27,148 nt of DNA. Origin: an uncultured bacterium (lineage in GTDB: Bacteria > Patescibacteriota > Saccharimonadia > Saccharimonadales > Saccharimonadaceae). The translations under genes were made by a program, and so were the position numbers. Below the pieces are notes generated by a model that worked only from the letters and a program-made list of their open reading frames with translations, did not search any database and was not told where the DNA came from. The stretch lies in assembly GCA_903844835.1 (NCBI GenBank), contig CAIMUU010000092.1:1-27148 (forward strand), written 5' to 3'. Positions 7,291 to 15,152 of the stretch are shown here, piece by piece (positions within the stretch are counted from its first letter, which is position 1; the number at the start of each line of letters is the position of its first letter).

Positions 7291-8157
7291 GTGGGTGAAA
7301 AGCTTTCCATAATACAATTACAGCGCAAAGCCAATGACTTGCGTGAAGATGTAATTCGCATGCTTGAAACAGCCGGTAGTGGTCATTGTGCTGGTTCGCT
7401 AGATTTGGCTGATATTATGGCGACCCTTTATTTTTACATTATGAATATTGACCCAGCTAACCCCGATTGGTCAGAAAGAGATGTTTTTTTCCTCAGTAAT
7501 GGTCATACCGTACCGGTACTTTATGCTGCCATGGCCGAGGCTGGCTACTTCAGTAAAGAGGAGTTGTTGACCCTTCGCAAGCTCGGTAGCCGTCTACAAG
7601 GTCACCCAGAGCGTTCGAGGTTGCCAGGGCTCGAGAACACCAGTGGCCCTCTCGGCAGTGGCCTGTCGCAAGCGGCGGGGTATGCATACGCTTTGCAGTA
7701 TCTTGATGATAGCAAACACCGTTTTGTCTATTGCATGATGGGTGATGGTGAACTTGATGAGGGGAACATTTGGGAATCAGCCATGTTTGCCGGAAAGTAT
7801 AAGTTATCGCAATTAGTGGCTTTTATCGATCGAAACAATATCCAAATCGATGGCAATACCGAGGACGTTATGCCACTTGGTGATTTGCGTGCCAAATGGG
7901 AATCGTTTGGCTGGCACGTTCTAGAGATTGATGGCCATAATATTCAAAGTATTATTGATGCCGTAAATACTGGCAAGGCAATTACTAATCGCCCAACCGT
8001 AATTATTTCTTACACAATTCCCGGCAAGGGCGTTGATTTTATGGAATATGATTACCATTGGCATGGAGTTGCGCCAAATAGCGAACAAGCCAAAAATGCT
8101 ATGCAAAAGTTGCGTACACTAGACGGCAAGATTACCTCGGGAGATTACAATGAATAA
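7291..8157 (+). CDS. Transketolase, N-terminal (thiamine diphosphate-binding) subunit
   Basis: First half of a split transketolase, which moves two-carbon units between pentose, hexose and heptulose phosphates using thiamine diphosphate. Seen: GSGHCAGSLDLADIMATLYF near residue 30, FFLSNGHTVPVLYAAMAEAG, LQGHPERSRLPGLENTSGPL, and the ThDP/Mg motif GDGELDEGNIWES with IDRNNIQIDG after it. The start is GTG at 7291, five bases after the rpe stop, with GGGGTGAT upstream as a possible SD. The 288 residues correspond only to the PP/N-terminal domain. The second half follows with an eight-base overlap in another frame, so this is a two-gene split and not a simple frameshift: the downstream gene has its own start and SD. 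Split transketolases are well known in archaea, some Firmicutes and CPR bacteria. Confidence 0.92.
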   Translation: MGEKLSIIQLQRKANDLREDVIRMLETAGSGHCAGSLDLADIMATLYFYIMNIDPANPDWSERDVFFLSNGHTVPVLYAAMAEAGYFSKEELLTLRKLGSRLQGHPERSRLPGLENTSGPLGSGLSQAAGYAYALQYLDDSKHRFVYCMMGDGELDEGNIWESAMFAGKYKLSQLVAFIDRNNIQIDGNTEDVMPLGDLRAKWESFGWHVLEIDGHNIQSIIDAVNTGKAITNRPTVIISYTIPGKGVDFMEYDYHWHGVAPNSEQAKNAMQKLRTLDGKITSGDYNE

Positions 8158-9148
8158 CTATCCGCTTAACCCAGATTTATTTTCACCAGATGTCAAACAA
8201 GAACCGATTCGTGCAGGTTTTGGGCGCGGATTAAAAGCCGCCGCCGAAGCAAACGACAAAATCGTGGCGCTGTGTGCCGACTTGACCGAGAGTACCCAGG
8301 TGCACTTATTCCGCGAAGCTTTTCCAAGTCGCTTTATTGAAGTTGGTATCGCCGAGCAAAATTTAGCGGCTATTGCCAGTGGCCTAGCTTGTGCTGGTAA
8401 AATCCCATTTGCCAGTAGTTATGCGGCCTTTAATCCAGGACGTAACTGGGAGCAAATCAAGACGACGATTGCCCTAAATAATCAACCAGTCAAAATTATT
8501 GGTTCTCACGCCGGTGTTACGGTTGGTCCAGATGGAGCAACTCATCAAATGCTGGAAGATATAGCCTTGATGAGAGTTTTGCCTAATATGGTTGTAGTTG
8601 TACCTGGTGATAGTATCGAAGCTGAAAAGGCGACTCGGGCAATTGCCGAAAACGGCCAGCCTAGCTATTTACGCTTATCGCGCGAGAAATCGCCAATCAT
8701 TAGTACCGATCAGTCGCCGTTTGAAATTGGCAAAGCCTATATTTTGCGCTATGGCGCCGATGTTAGTTTGATGGGCACGGGCATTATGACATTCCAGCTA
8801 CTGGTGGCAGCCAATATTTTGGCCGAGCAAGGCATAAACGCTGAAGTCGTACATATACCAACAATCAAGCCTCTTGACAATCAGATAATTTTAGAAAGTG
8901 CTAGGCGAACCGGTCGAGTTGTTTCGGTCGAAGAAGCCCAAATAAACGGTGGCCTAGGTGGTGCTGTTGCTGAATTACTAAGCGAGCAATTGCCAACTCC
9001 GCTACTTCGAATCGGCTTGATGGATCGTTTTGGCGAAAGCGGAACGCCAGCAGAACTACTTGATTTCTTTGGGCTAACTGGTCCAAAAATTGCCGAAAAA
9101 GTTGCAAATTTTGTTCATACCAAATCGCAGTATCATCGTGATTACTAA
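8150..9148 (+). CDS. Transketolase, C-terminal (pyrimidine-binding plus C-terminal) subunit
   Basis: Second half of the split transketolase. The pyrimidine-binding domain (about 15-190) carries the cofactor-activating glutamate E69 in EVGIAEQNLAAIASGLA, plus ASSYAAFNPGRNWEQI, GSHAGVTVGPDGATHQ and a PSYLRLSRE stretch. The transketolase C-terminal domain (about 205-320) follows with TGIMTF, HIPTIKPLD and SVEEAQINGGLGGAVAE. The 332 residues are normal for this subunit. It starts at ATG 8150 inside the end of the N-subunit gene (8-base overlap), preceded by CGGGAG. The overlap should give coupled, roughly equal synthesis of the two partners. A 1-deoxyxylulose-5-phosphate synthase-like role is less likely because the N subunit and pentose-phosphate context match transketolase. 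Confidence 0.92.
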   Translation: MNNYPLNPDLFSPDVKQEPIRAGFGRGLKAAAEANDKIVALCADLTESTQVHLFREAFPSRFIEVGIAEQNLAAIASGLACAGKIPFASSYAAFNPGRNWEQIKTTIALNNQPVKIIGSHAGVTVGPDGATHQMLEDIALMRVLPNMVVVVPGDSIEAEKATRAIAENGQPSYLRLSREKSPIISTDQSPFEIGKAYILRYGADVSLMGTGIMTFQLLVAANILAEQGINAEVVHIPTIKPLDNQIILESARRTGRVVSVEEAQINGGLGGAVAELLSEQLPTPLLRIGLMDRFGESGTPAELLDFFGLTGPKIAEKVANFVHTKSQYHRDY

Positions 9149-9159
9149 AAGGAGAAATA

Positions 9160-10077
9160 ATGAGTTTATCAATTGAGCAGATTCGTGAAAATACTCAAAA
9201 AGCCAGACAGTTAATGGAGCGTAGCCTTCAGCAACATTTTGCGGTTGGAGCCTTTAATATTGACAACCAAGAAACCTTAATTGCGGTGGCATTGGCAGCT
9301 CAAAAGCTAAATTCGCCAGTTATGGTTGAGCTTAGCAAAAATGAAGTTAAATCAATTGGCCTTCAGAACGTTCGCGATATGGTTGATAATTACAAATTAG
9401 AATATGGCATCGAGATGTATATTAATCTTGACCATAGTCCAACTGTTCAGGATTGCAAGGAGGCGATTGACGCTGGCTGCGAATTTATTCACATCGATAT
9501 TAGTCAGGGTGACCATAATGCTAGTGACGAAGCGATAATTACTGCAACCAAAGAGGTTGTCGAATACGCTAAGTTCACCGGTGCCGTAGTCGAGGCCGAA
9601 CCACATTATTTTATTGGCTCATCGGACGTCTTTACTGAGAATTTTGATTACGAAGAAATCAAAAAAACTTTTAGCACACCCGAAGGCACCAAGGCCTTCG
9701 TTGAGGCCACTGGCATTGATACATATGCGGCAGCGATTGGCAATTTGCACGGCAAATATCCAGTTCCGAAAATTTTAGATATTGATTTATTGCAACGAAT
9801 TCGTGATGCTATTGACCCAAAAACATTTCTTAGTCTGCACGGTGGAAGTGATACGCCTCTGCATTATTTTGAAAGTGCCGTGAAGATTGGCGTAAGTAAA
9901 ATAAATGTAAATAGTGATTTGCGCTATGCCTTTAGGACGACTCTTGAAAAAGTTTTGGCCGAAAATCCGAAAGAATACGCTGTGGTTAAATTGATGCCTC
10001 AGGTATACGGAGCTGTCCAAGCGGTGATTGAAGAAAAAATTAGCGCCTTTAATAGCGCTGGCAAGGCGGTCATCTGA
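9160..10077 (+). CDS. fba: Class II (zinc) fructose/ketose-bisphosphate aldolase
   Basis: Cleaves ketose bisphosphates to dihydroxyacetone phosphate and an aldehyde. The class II histidines are placed as expected: H92 in NLDHSP, H197 in GNLHGKYP and H227 in SLHGGSD. An acidic VEAEPHY segment and ISKINVNSDLR near the C-terminus also fit. At 305 residues it is of usual length but divergent (LDHS for LDHG, LHGKYP for SHGAYK), so substrate preference among fructose, tagatose and sedoheptulose bisphosphates is open. A strong SD (AAAAGGAG) precedes the ATG. The stop is TGA, the only clear TGA stop among the genes here; its last base is the A of the pfkB start, and reading through it as a sense codon would ruin that arrangement. 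This supports the standard bacterial code. Confidence 0.88.
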   Translation: MSLSIEQIRENTQKARQLMERSLQQHFAVGAFNIDNQETLIAVALAAQKLNSPVMVELSKNEVKSIGLQNVRDMVDNYKLEYGIEMYINLDHSPTVQDCKEAIDAGCEFIHIDISQGDHNASDEAIITATKEVVEYAKFTGAVVEAEPHYFIGSSDVFTENFDYEEIKKTFSTPEGTKAFVEATGIDTYAAAIGNLHGKYPVPKILDIDLLQRIRDAIDPKTFLSLHGGSDTPLHYFESAVKIGVSKINVNSDLRYAFRTTLEKVLAENPKEYAVVKLMPQVYGAVQAVIEEKISAFNSAGKAVI

Positions 10078-11042
10078 TGGTAAAAATTTTGACAATTGGG
10101 GCGGCAGTTCAAGACGTCTTTTTGAGTCATAGCGAAGAGCTAAAACCGGTCGCCGACAAGACGGCTGACGAATTATTTTTGAAAATTGAACTCGGGTCAA
10201 AAAATGATGTCAATAATATAAATTTTAGTACTGGTGGTGGGGCAACCAATGCGGCCGTGACATTCGCGCGTCAGGGGCTTGAGGCGCAATTCATGGGCAC
10301 AATTGCACATGACCCAGCCGGCAACGCTGTCTTAGAGGATTTAGACAAAGAGGGCGTTGATACTTCTAAAATCAGCTATTCGGAAAAGATGCACACAGGT
10401 TACTCGGTTGTTTTACTAGCTTCGACAGGTGAGAGGTCATTTTTGACATATCGAGGCGCATCAACTCATCACGATATAAAAAATTTTGACTTGTCTGACT
10501 CAGATGCCGACTGGATTTATATTTCTAGTATGGCTGGTAATATGGACGTTCTTGATAAAATTTTTGTTACTGCCAAGAGGCGAGGTATTAAAGTATTTTT
10601 TAACCCTGGCAAAGATGAATTAGCGCAAACCGAAAAATTAAAAGGTCTACTTGAGGATGTCGATGTGCTGTCGGTTAACCTCGAAGAAGCCAAACAGATT
10701 GTCCATGGATTTATTTTAGAAGAGGTTGTCAGAAAGTTATTAAATTATGTGCCGGCTGTAATTGTTAGCGACGGCCCTAATGGAGTTTTGGCAAGTGACG
10801 GCAAGACGATTGTGCGGGCTGGTATGTATGAGGACGTCAAGGTTATTGACCGAACTGGGGCTGGTGATGCCTTTGGTTCTGGCTTTTTGAGCCAGTGGTG
10901 CCAGGGCCATTCACTAAAGGATTCAATTGTGTTTGCTAGTGCAAATTCTACCTCGGTCGTAACCAAAATTGGTGCCAAGGCCGGCATACTTCATAAAAAA
11001 ACCAAATTACATGCCATGCCTCTTAGCGAGAAGCCACTTTAG
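10077..11042 (+). CDS. PfkB/ribokinase-family sugar kinase
   Basis: ATP-dependent kinase of the ribokinase superfamily. Signature 1 appears as FSTGGGATNAAVTFARQG (about residues 50-67) and signature 2 as DRTGAGDAFGSGF (258-270), with D264 as the likely catalytic base. The 321 residues are normal for the family. It overlaps the aldolase stop by one base. In this operon it could phosphorylate fructose 6-phosphate, sedoheptulose 7-phosphate, ribose or a nucleoside; the sequence does not settle which. Because it is joined to an aldolase and to transketolase, a role in making a ketose bisphosphate is attractive but inferred. No separate PfkA-type phosphofructokinase is in the window. Confidence 0.85.
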   Translation: MVKILTIGAAVQDVFLSHSEELKPVADKTADELFLKIELGSKNDVNNINFSTGGGATNAAVTFARQGLEAQFMGTIAHDPAGNAVLEDLDKEGVDTSKISYSEKMHTGYSVVLLASTGERSFLTYRGASTHHDIKNFDLSDSDADWIYISSMAGNMDVLDKIFVTAKRRGIKVFFNPGKDELAQTEKLKGLLEDVDVLSVNLEEAKQIVHGFILEEVVRKLLNYVPAVIVSDGPNGVLASDGKTIVRAGMYEDVKVIDRTGAGDAFGSGFLSQWCQGHSLKDSIVFASANSTSVVTKIGAKAGILHKKTKLHAMPLSEKPL

Positions 11043-11048
11043 AAAAAT

Positions 11049-11579
11049 ATGACTCAATTCATACAATCACTATTAGGTGCGAATAAAGATGAAAATCTGT
11101 TTATAGCTGGTCTTGGTCAGCTTGAAAAAATGACCGGTAATAGTGGAATCGATTCTCGTTTTATTGCTGATATTATTCAAAAAACCCACTCTATTATGCG
11201 TAAATTGGGTCTTGATATTGGTGACACAACTGGTGATGAATTGTATTTTACGCTAAACGCCTCGGTTGGAAGTGGTCTCGCAGAATCTTTGTTGATTGAC
11301 GCGGATTACGCTCTTATTCTGATAGACGGCCAGATTATCTCATTTAACTTAATAGACGTAATTGAAAACAATCATCATGGGCTGCCTTTTGGTAGGCACA
11401 TTGTAAGTCACGGTCAGCGTAGCTTGCGAGGAGAATTAGCCGCACGCTACATTAACCATGCTAGAGTAAATGGCGATTCGGCTAGGGAGATTGCCGATAG
11501 AATTGGGCTTATCCCGTCGACCGGCACATGTTATACTAAATCAAAGCGTAAGCGGATATTAGTTAAGGAGTCGAAGTAA
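11049..11579 (+). CDS. Conserved-looking hypothetical protein in the sugar-phosphate operon
   Basis: I do not recognise this 176-residue protein. It is soluble: no signal peptide or membrane segment. It looks alpha/beta, with an N-terminal helical half and a central part (about 70-125) containing LYFTLNASVGSG, DADYALILIDGQI and an HHGLPFGRHIVSHGQ stretch rich in His and Gly. The C-terminal part SAREIADRIGLIPS followed by a basic KSKRKR tail resembles a helix-turn-helix or RNA-binding end, but this is weak. It starts six bases after pfkB with no SD, and ends in a TAATG overlap with the LOG-like gene, whose SD (AAGGAG) lies inside it. Tight linkage on both sides suggests a job tied to the sugar/nucleotide pathway. 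No function is claimed. Confidence 0.75.
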   Translation: MTQFIQSLLGANKDENLFIAGLGQLEKMTGNSGIDSRFIADIIQKTHSIMRKLGLDIGDTTGDELYFTLNASVGSGLAESLLIDADYALILIDGQIISFNLIDVIENNHHGLPFGRHIVSHGQRSLRGELAARYINHARVNGDSAREIADRIGLIPSTGTCYTKSKRKRILVKESK

Positions 11580-12193
11580 TGAAGTATCAAATTTGTGTGT
11601 CTGGTGCTGCCTCTGGTAAGACTGTTCAGGCATCTCATCAACTGGCTTATGATCTAGGCAAGACAATTGCTGAGTCAGGTGCGACTCTTTTAACTGGTGC
11701 GACGATTGGTTTGCCATGGTATGCTGCTCAGGGCGCCTTTAGTGTTAAGAATCGCCACGGTGTTTCGGTCGGATTTTCGCCAGCTAGTTCTTTTCGTGAG
11801 CATGTCACGGTTTACCGACTTCCAACGGTTGAATTCGACTACATTAACTATACTGGTATGGCTTATGTTGGTCGAAATATTCATTTGGTTCGAAGTAGCG
11901 ATGCCGTTATCACCGTTGGTGGACGGATGGGTAGTTTACATGAATTCGCGACTGCAATTGAAAGCCAAAAAGTTATTGGCGTGCTACTTGGCAGTGGTGG
12001 TTTAGCTGACTATATTCCAACGCTTCTCCAGAATATTGAGACACCTGGTGCCAAGGATGTTATTTTTGATACTAATCCAGTCCGATTAGTCGGCAAAATT
12101 GTTAAGGCTCTAGATGCGAAGTACGCTGACTTTAAGCATGACGGCACTGACAATAATATTGTAGGCGAAGACGTTGATCTTATTCGAGGCTAG
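11579..12193 (+). CDS. LOG-like (SLOG/TIGR00725-type) Rossmann-fold protein, possible nucleotide phosphoribohydrolase
   Basis: Rossmann-like protein of the LOG/DprA (SLOG) superfamily; 204 residues. Seen: beta-strand/loop ICVSGAASG at the N-terminus, LLTGATIGLPWYAAQGA (the GGxxGLM-type nucleotide loop), and VGRNIHLVRSSDAVITVGGRMGSLHE. The last segment keeps the Arg (R99), paired Gly (114-115) and Glu (E122) of the LOG PGGxGTxxE region, though it reads GGRMGSLHE. LOG enzymes release ribose 5-phosphate and free base from nucleoside monophosphates; other SLOG members only bind nucleotides. As the last gene of the operon that begins with an R5P isomerase, an R5P-releasing role would fit, but catalysis is an inference. 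Coupled to the preceding gene by TAATG, with AAGGAG as SD. Confidence 0.72.
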   Translation: MKYQICVSGAASGKTVQASHQLAYDLGKTIAESGATLLTGATIGLPWYAAQGAFSVKNRHGVSVGFSPASSFREHVTVYRLPTVEFDYINYTGMAYVGRNIHLVRSSDAVITVGGRMGSLHEFATAIESQKVIGVLLGSGGLADYIPTLLQNIETPGAKDVIFDTNPVRLVGKIVKALDAKYADFKHDGTDNNIVGEDVDLIRG

Positions 12194-12207
12194 CCACATT
12201 ATTTTAC

Positions 12208-12236
12208 TTGTGCTTATTTGATAAACCTGATTAAAT
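12208..12236 (+). promoter_or_regulatory. Candidate promoter for the anchored protein at 12274
   Basis: TTGTGC (12208-12213), a 17-base spacer, then TTAAAT (12231-12236) preceded by TGA, giving an extended -10 form. The predicted start near 12243 leaves about 31 bases of leader containing GAAAGGA as SD. The -10 box is imperfect. Confidence 0.4.
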
Positions 12237-12273
12237 TAGGCCATCAATACTTTTACGAAAGGACATCTTGTTT

Positions 12274-12921
12274 ATGAATGAAAAAGTCAGTATCGGTCGT
12301 GAATGGAAAATAATCATCATTATTCTATCTGTAGCTCTGCTTGGTACGCTGGGTTTTATTTTTGTAGATAGTTTTAGGGTGACAGAACCAATAGCAAATA
12401 CGGACGATAACACAACCGAGAAGGTTACTACGCAGACACCTGTGGCGGATACGGAAGTGACGACACCGCCCGAGACAGTAGTGGATGATGAGCAATCTAG
12501 CACGGCATCCATTAATGTTTTCCCAATAACCCAGTGGGATATCCAGGGTGACTATGTCGTTAACCATCCGGCCGATTATGAGATAGTGGCTGGCGGAGAA
12601 GTTTTATTTACCTCTAGTGACCTTACGGGGAGCTGTGCCGACTTTACGGTTGCTTCAGTATTTCGCCGAACTGGCGACCAATTAATTTCATCGATAGGTC
12701 ATGGGTTTGTTGGACAATCTGGCAACGAGACTGTTAGCGACTTTTATGCCAGTCATGCAATTGGAACCAATGGTGACATCAAGCATATTGGTGAATATTA
12801 TTATATTTTTGTTGAGCCTGAGACAAGTTGTTTCCAAACTGGTGTCAGCACACCAGATGCTATAGCGACTCGTGTTGCTACGGACATTTATAATTACTTC
12901 ATCACATTTCGGGCGATATAG
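12274..12921 (+). CDS. Membrane-anchored extracytoplasmic protein of unknown function
   Basis: I do not recognise the family. The 215 residues comprise a short charged N-terminus (MNEKVSIGREWK), one membrane segment at about 13-31, and a Thr/Pro/Val/Asp-rich linker (about 36-78) typical of extracellular spacers. A globular domain (about 80-215) follows with two cysteines (C121, C186) that could form a disulfide outside the cell. The domain has many aromatic residues (GEYYYIFVEPE, IYNYFITF). Start: ATG 12274 is ten bases after AAAGGA; the TTG at 12268 is too close to that SD. It stands alone between the sugar operon and uvrB. It could be a surface or lipoprotein-like factor, but nothing in it indicates an enzyme. 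Confidence 0.75.
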   Translation: MNEKVSIGREWKIIIIILSVALLGTLGFIFVDSFRVTEPIANTDDNTTEKVTTQTPVADTEVTTPPETVVDDEQSSTASINVFPITQWDIQGDYVVNHPADYEIVAGGEVLFTSSDLTGSCADFTVASVFRRTGDQLISSIGHGFVGQSGNETVSDFYASHAIGTNGDIKHIGEYYYIFVEPETSCFQTGVSTPDAIATRVATDIYNYFITFRAI

Positions 12922-12966
12922 TTATAATTTAGCCCACAAGCATATAAGTGTTGGTAATCTAAGTAG

Positions 12967-12972
12967 TATAAT
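12967..12972 (+). promoter_or_regulatory. -10 box of a predicted leaderless uvrB promoter
   Basis: TATAAT lies seven bases before the uvrB ATG (12980), so transcription should start at the start codon; no SD is present. A second TATAAT lies at 12923-12928, just after the upstream stop, and could give a longer transcript. I see no LexA-like palindrome here. Confidence 0.5.
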
Positions 12973-12979
12973 AGGCTAG

Positions 12980-14950
12980 ATGAGCCAAAAATTTCGCCTA
13001 GATTCAAGTTACCAGCCAACTGGCGACCAGCCGACCGCTATTTCTCAACTAATAGACGGTCTAAATTCTGGCGAAAAAGAACAGGTTCTATTGGGTGTGA
13101 CTGGTAGTGGTAAGACTTTTACGATGGCTAATATTATTGCTAATCGTAATGTTCCGACATTGGTGTTGGCCCACAACAAAACATTGGCCGCTCAGTTGTA
13201 TAGCGAATTCAAGGCATATTTTCCCGATAACGAAGTCCATTATTTCGTTAGCTATTTTGACTATTATCAGCCGGAAGCCTATATGGCCAGTAGTGATACC
13301 TATATTGAAAAAGACAGCAAGATTAATGAAGAAATTGATAAATTAAGACACGCTGCAACGGCGGCATTGTTGACGCATCGCGACACAATTATTGTTGCCA
13401 GTGTTAGCTGTATCTACGGTATCGGTTCGCCCGAGGCCTATAAAGATATGGCAATTACGGTTACTACTGGCGAGCGTCGTCAACAAGATAAATTTGTTCG
13501 ACTATTGACTGATATCCAATACCATCGAAACGACATTGATTTCCACCGCGGCACATTCAGGGTCCGAGGTGATATCGTTGATGTCTACCCATCGGGCAGT
13601 GATTCGGCTTATCGAATCGAATTTAACAATGATTTGGTTGAACGCCTAACCAGGATTGACCCATTGACGGGTGAAATTACGGCCGAACCCGAAATGGTAA
13701 CGATTTTCCCAAGTAGCCATTATGTTACGCCAAAGGACAAATTGGAACATGCTATTGTCGGTATCAAACAGGAATTTGCTGAGCGTTTAGAATATTTTGA
13801 GAAAAATGACAAGTATCTAGAGGCGCAACGCTTGTCTCAGCGGACTAAGTTTGATATTGAGATGCTAGAAGAGACTGGCTTTGTCAAAGGCATCGAGAAT
13901 TACAGCCGTTATCTGACGAATCGTGAGGCTGGTGAACAGCCGGCTACACTGATGGACTATTTTGCTGATGATTTTTTGCTACTAGTTGATGAAAGCCACA
14001 TGACCTTGCCACAAGTTAGGGGTATGTATAACGGCGATAGGGCGCGTAAAGAAGTTCTAGTTGAATACGGATTTCGCATGCCTTCGGCGCTGGACAATCG
14101 GCCACTAACATACGAAGAATTTAATCGTCACATTAACCAAGTAATTTATGTTTCTGCAACGCCGAGTGATTACGAATTATCGCATAGCCCACGTCCGGCC
14201 GAACAAATTATTCGTCCAACTGGATTAATCGAGCCCGAGGTAATTATTCGCCCAACCAAAAATCAAATTGACGATTTAATATCGGAAATCCAAGATAGGG
14301 TAGCGAAGCATCAGCGAGTTTTGGTGACAACCTTGACAAAACGAATGGCCGAAGATTTATCGACGTATTTGCAAGAAATGGGGATTAAGACCGCTTATAT
14401 TCATAGCGATGTTGATACTTTGGAGCGTGGTGATATTTTGCGCGATTTACGTAGTGGCGTTTACGATGTTTTAGTTGGGATCAATTTGCTACGTGAAGGC
14501 CTAGACTTGCCAGAAGTTAGTATGGTTGCGATTATGGATGCTGATAAAGAAGGTTTTTTGCGAAGTAGCGGAGCCTTGATTCAGACCAGCGGCCGCGCAT
14601 CGCGCCACGTTGAAGGTAAAGTCTATATGTATGCTGATAATATGACCGAATCAATGAAAAAGGCGATTGCCGAAATGGATAGACGACGCAAGATTCAATT
14701 GGCGTACAATTTGAAGAATAATATTACACCTGAAAGCATTGCCAAGGAAATTGATGAAGGCCTGAGGAGTTTGATACCAAAGAAGCCTGATGAATCAAAT
14801 AAGTTGAATCTCAAAAAGATTCCACGCGACGAATACCCTGGTATTATCAAAGACCTAACTGGCCAAATGGAATTTGCCAGTGCCAACTTGGAATTTGAAA
14901 AGGCTGCGATTATCCGTGACCAAATCGCTGAGATCAAAGCTAGATTGTAA
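12980..14950 (+). CDS. uvrB: Excinuclease ABC subunit B
   Basis: Damage-verification helicase-like subunit of nucleotide excision repair, working with UvrA and UvrC (neither is in this window). Full length at 656 residues. In order: Walker A GVTGSGKT (39-46); the damage-probing beta-hairpin with VSYFDYYQPEAY and TYIEKDSKINEEIDKLR (about 90-120); the UvrA-interaction region; Walker B-type LLLVDESH (about 333-340); motif IV-VI helicase elements including VGINLLREGLDLPEVSMVAIMDADKEGFLR and QTSGRASRH; and the C-terminal UVR motif (about 620-656) that contacts UvrC. All key motifs are intact. The -10 box seven bases upstream suggests its own promoter and a leaderless message. Confidence 0.97.
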   Translation: MSQKFRLDSSYQPTGDQPTAISQLIDGLNSGEKEQVLLGVTGSGKTFTMANIIANRNVPTLVLAHNKTLAAQLYSEFKAYFPDNEVHYFVSYFDYYQPEAYMASSDTYIEKDSKINEEIDKLRHAATAALLTHRDTIIVASVSCIYGIGSPEAYKDMAITVTTGERRQQDKFVRLLTDIQYHRNDIDFHRGTFRVRGDIVDVYPSGSDSAYRIEFNNDLVERLTRIDPLTGEITAEPEMVTIFPSSHYVTPKDKLEHAIVGIKQEFAERLEYFEKNDKYLEAQRLSQRTKFDIEMLEETGFVKGIENYSRYLTNREAGEQPATLMDYFADDFLLLVDESHMTLPQVRGMYNGDRARKEVLVEYGFRMPSALDNRPLTYEEFNRHINQVIYVSATPSDYELSHSPRPAEQIIRPTGLIEPEVIIRPTKNQIDDLISEIQDRVAKHQRVLVTTLTKRMAEDLSTYLQEMGIKTAYIHSDVDTLERGDILRDLRSGVYDVLVGINLLREGLDLPEVSMVAIMDADKEGFLRSSGALIQTSGRASRHVEGKVYMYADNMTESMKKAIAEMDRRRKIQLAYNLKNNITPESIAKEIDEGLRSLIPKKPDESNKLNLKKIPRDEYPGIIKDLTGQMEFASANLEFEKAAIIRDQIAEIKARL

Positions 14951-15117
14951 ATAATAAACTGCGCAGTACGGTGATTTTTCTTAGTGTCGCCGGCTTTAAG
15001 GCGTGGCTTGCCTCAAACAATGTCAATGTAATTATGAGAAATTAGATAATTTGCGTTTGTCTGTCATGGTGCTTATGCTCATTAGGAGACAATAGTAATT
15101 AAATTTATGCTTACTGC

Positions 15118-15146
15118 TTGCAAAAAATGGCAGACTATGCTATTAT
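15118..15146 (+). promoter_or_regulatory. Strong sigma70-type promoter of the DEAD-box helicase gene
   Basis: TTGCAA (15118-15123), exactly 17 bases, then TATTAT (15141-15146) with TGC directly before it (extended -10). This is the best-formed complete promoter in the window. The start is predicted near 15153, leaving a leader of about 147 bases, much longer than at other genes here. Confidence 0.65.
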
Positions 15147-15152
15147 TATCAA

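Noticed and set aside
7291..9148. Frameshifted single transketolase gene
   Set aside because: Each half is complete for its domain, the second has its own SD and start, and split transketolases are a known natural form.
9787..10200. 137-codon minus-strand open frame across fba and pfkB
   Set aside because: It is antisense to conserved catalytic regions of two genes and has low-quality, unfamily-like sequence.
12268..12273. TTG 12268 as the start of the anchored protein
   Set aside because: It is only four bases from the SD; ATG 12274 is better spaced.
14988..15003. Hairpin after uvrB as an intrinsic terminator
   Set aside because: Only four base pairs and no T-run follows.
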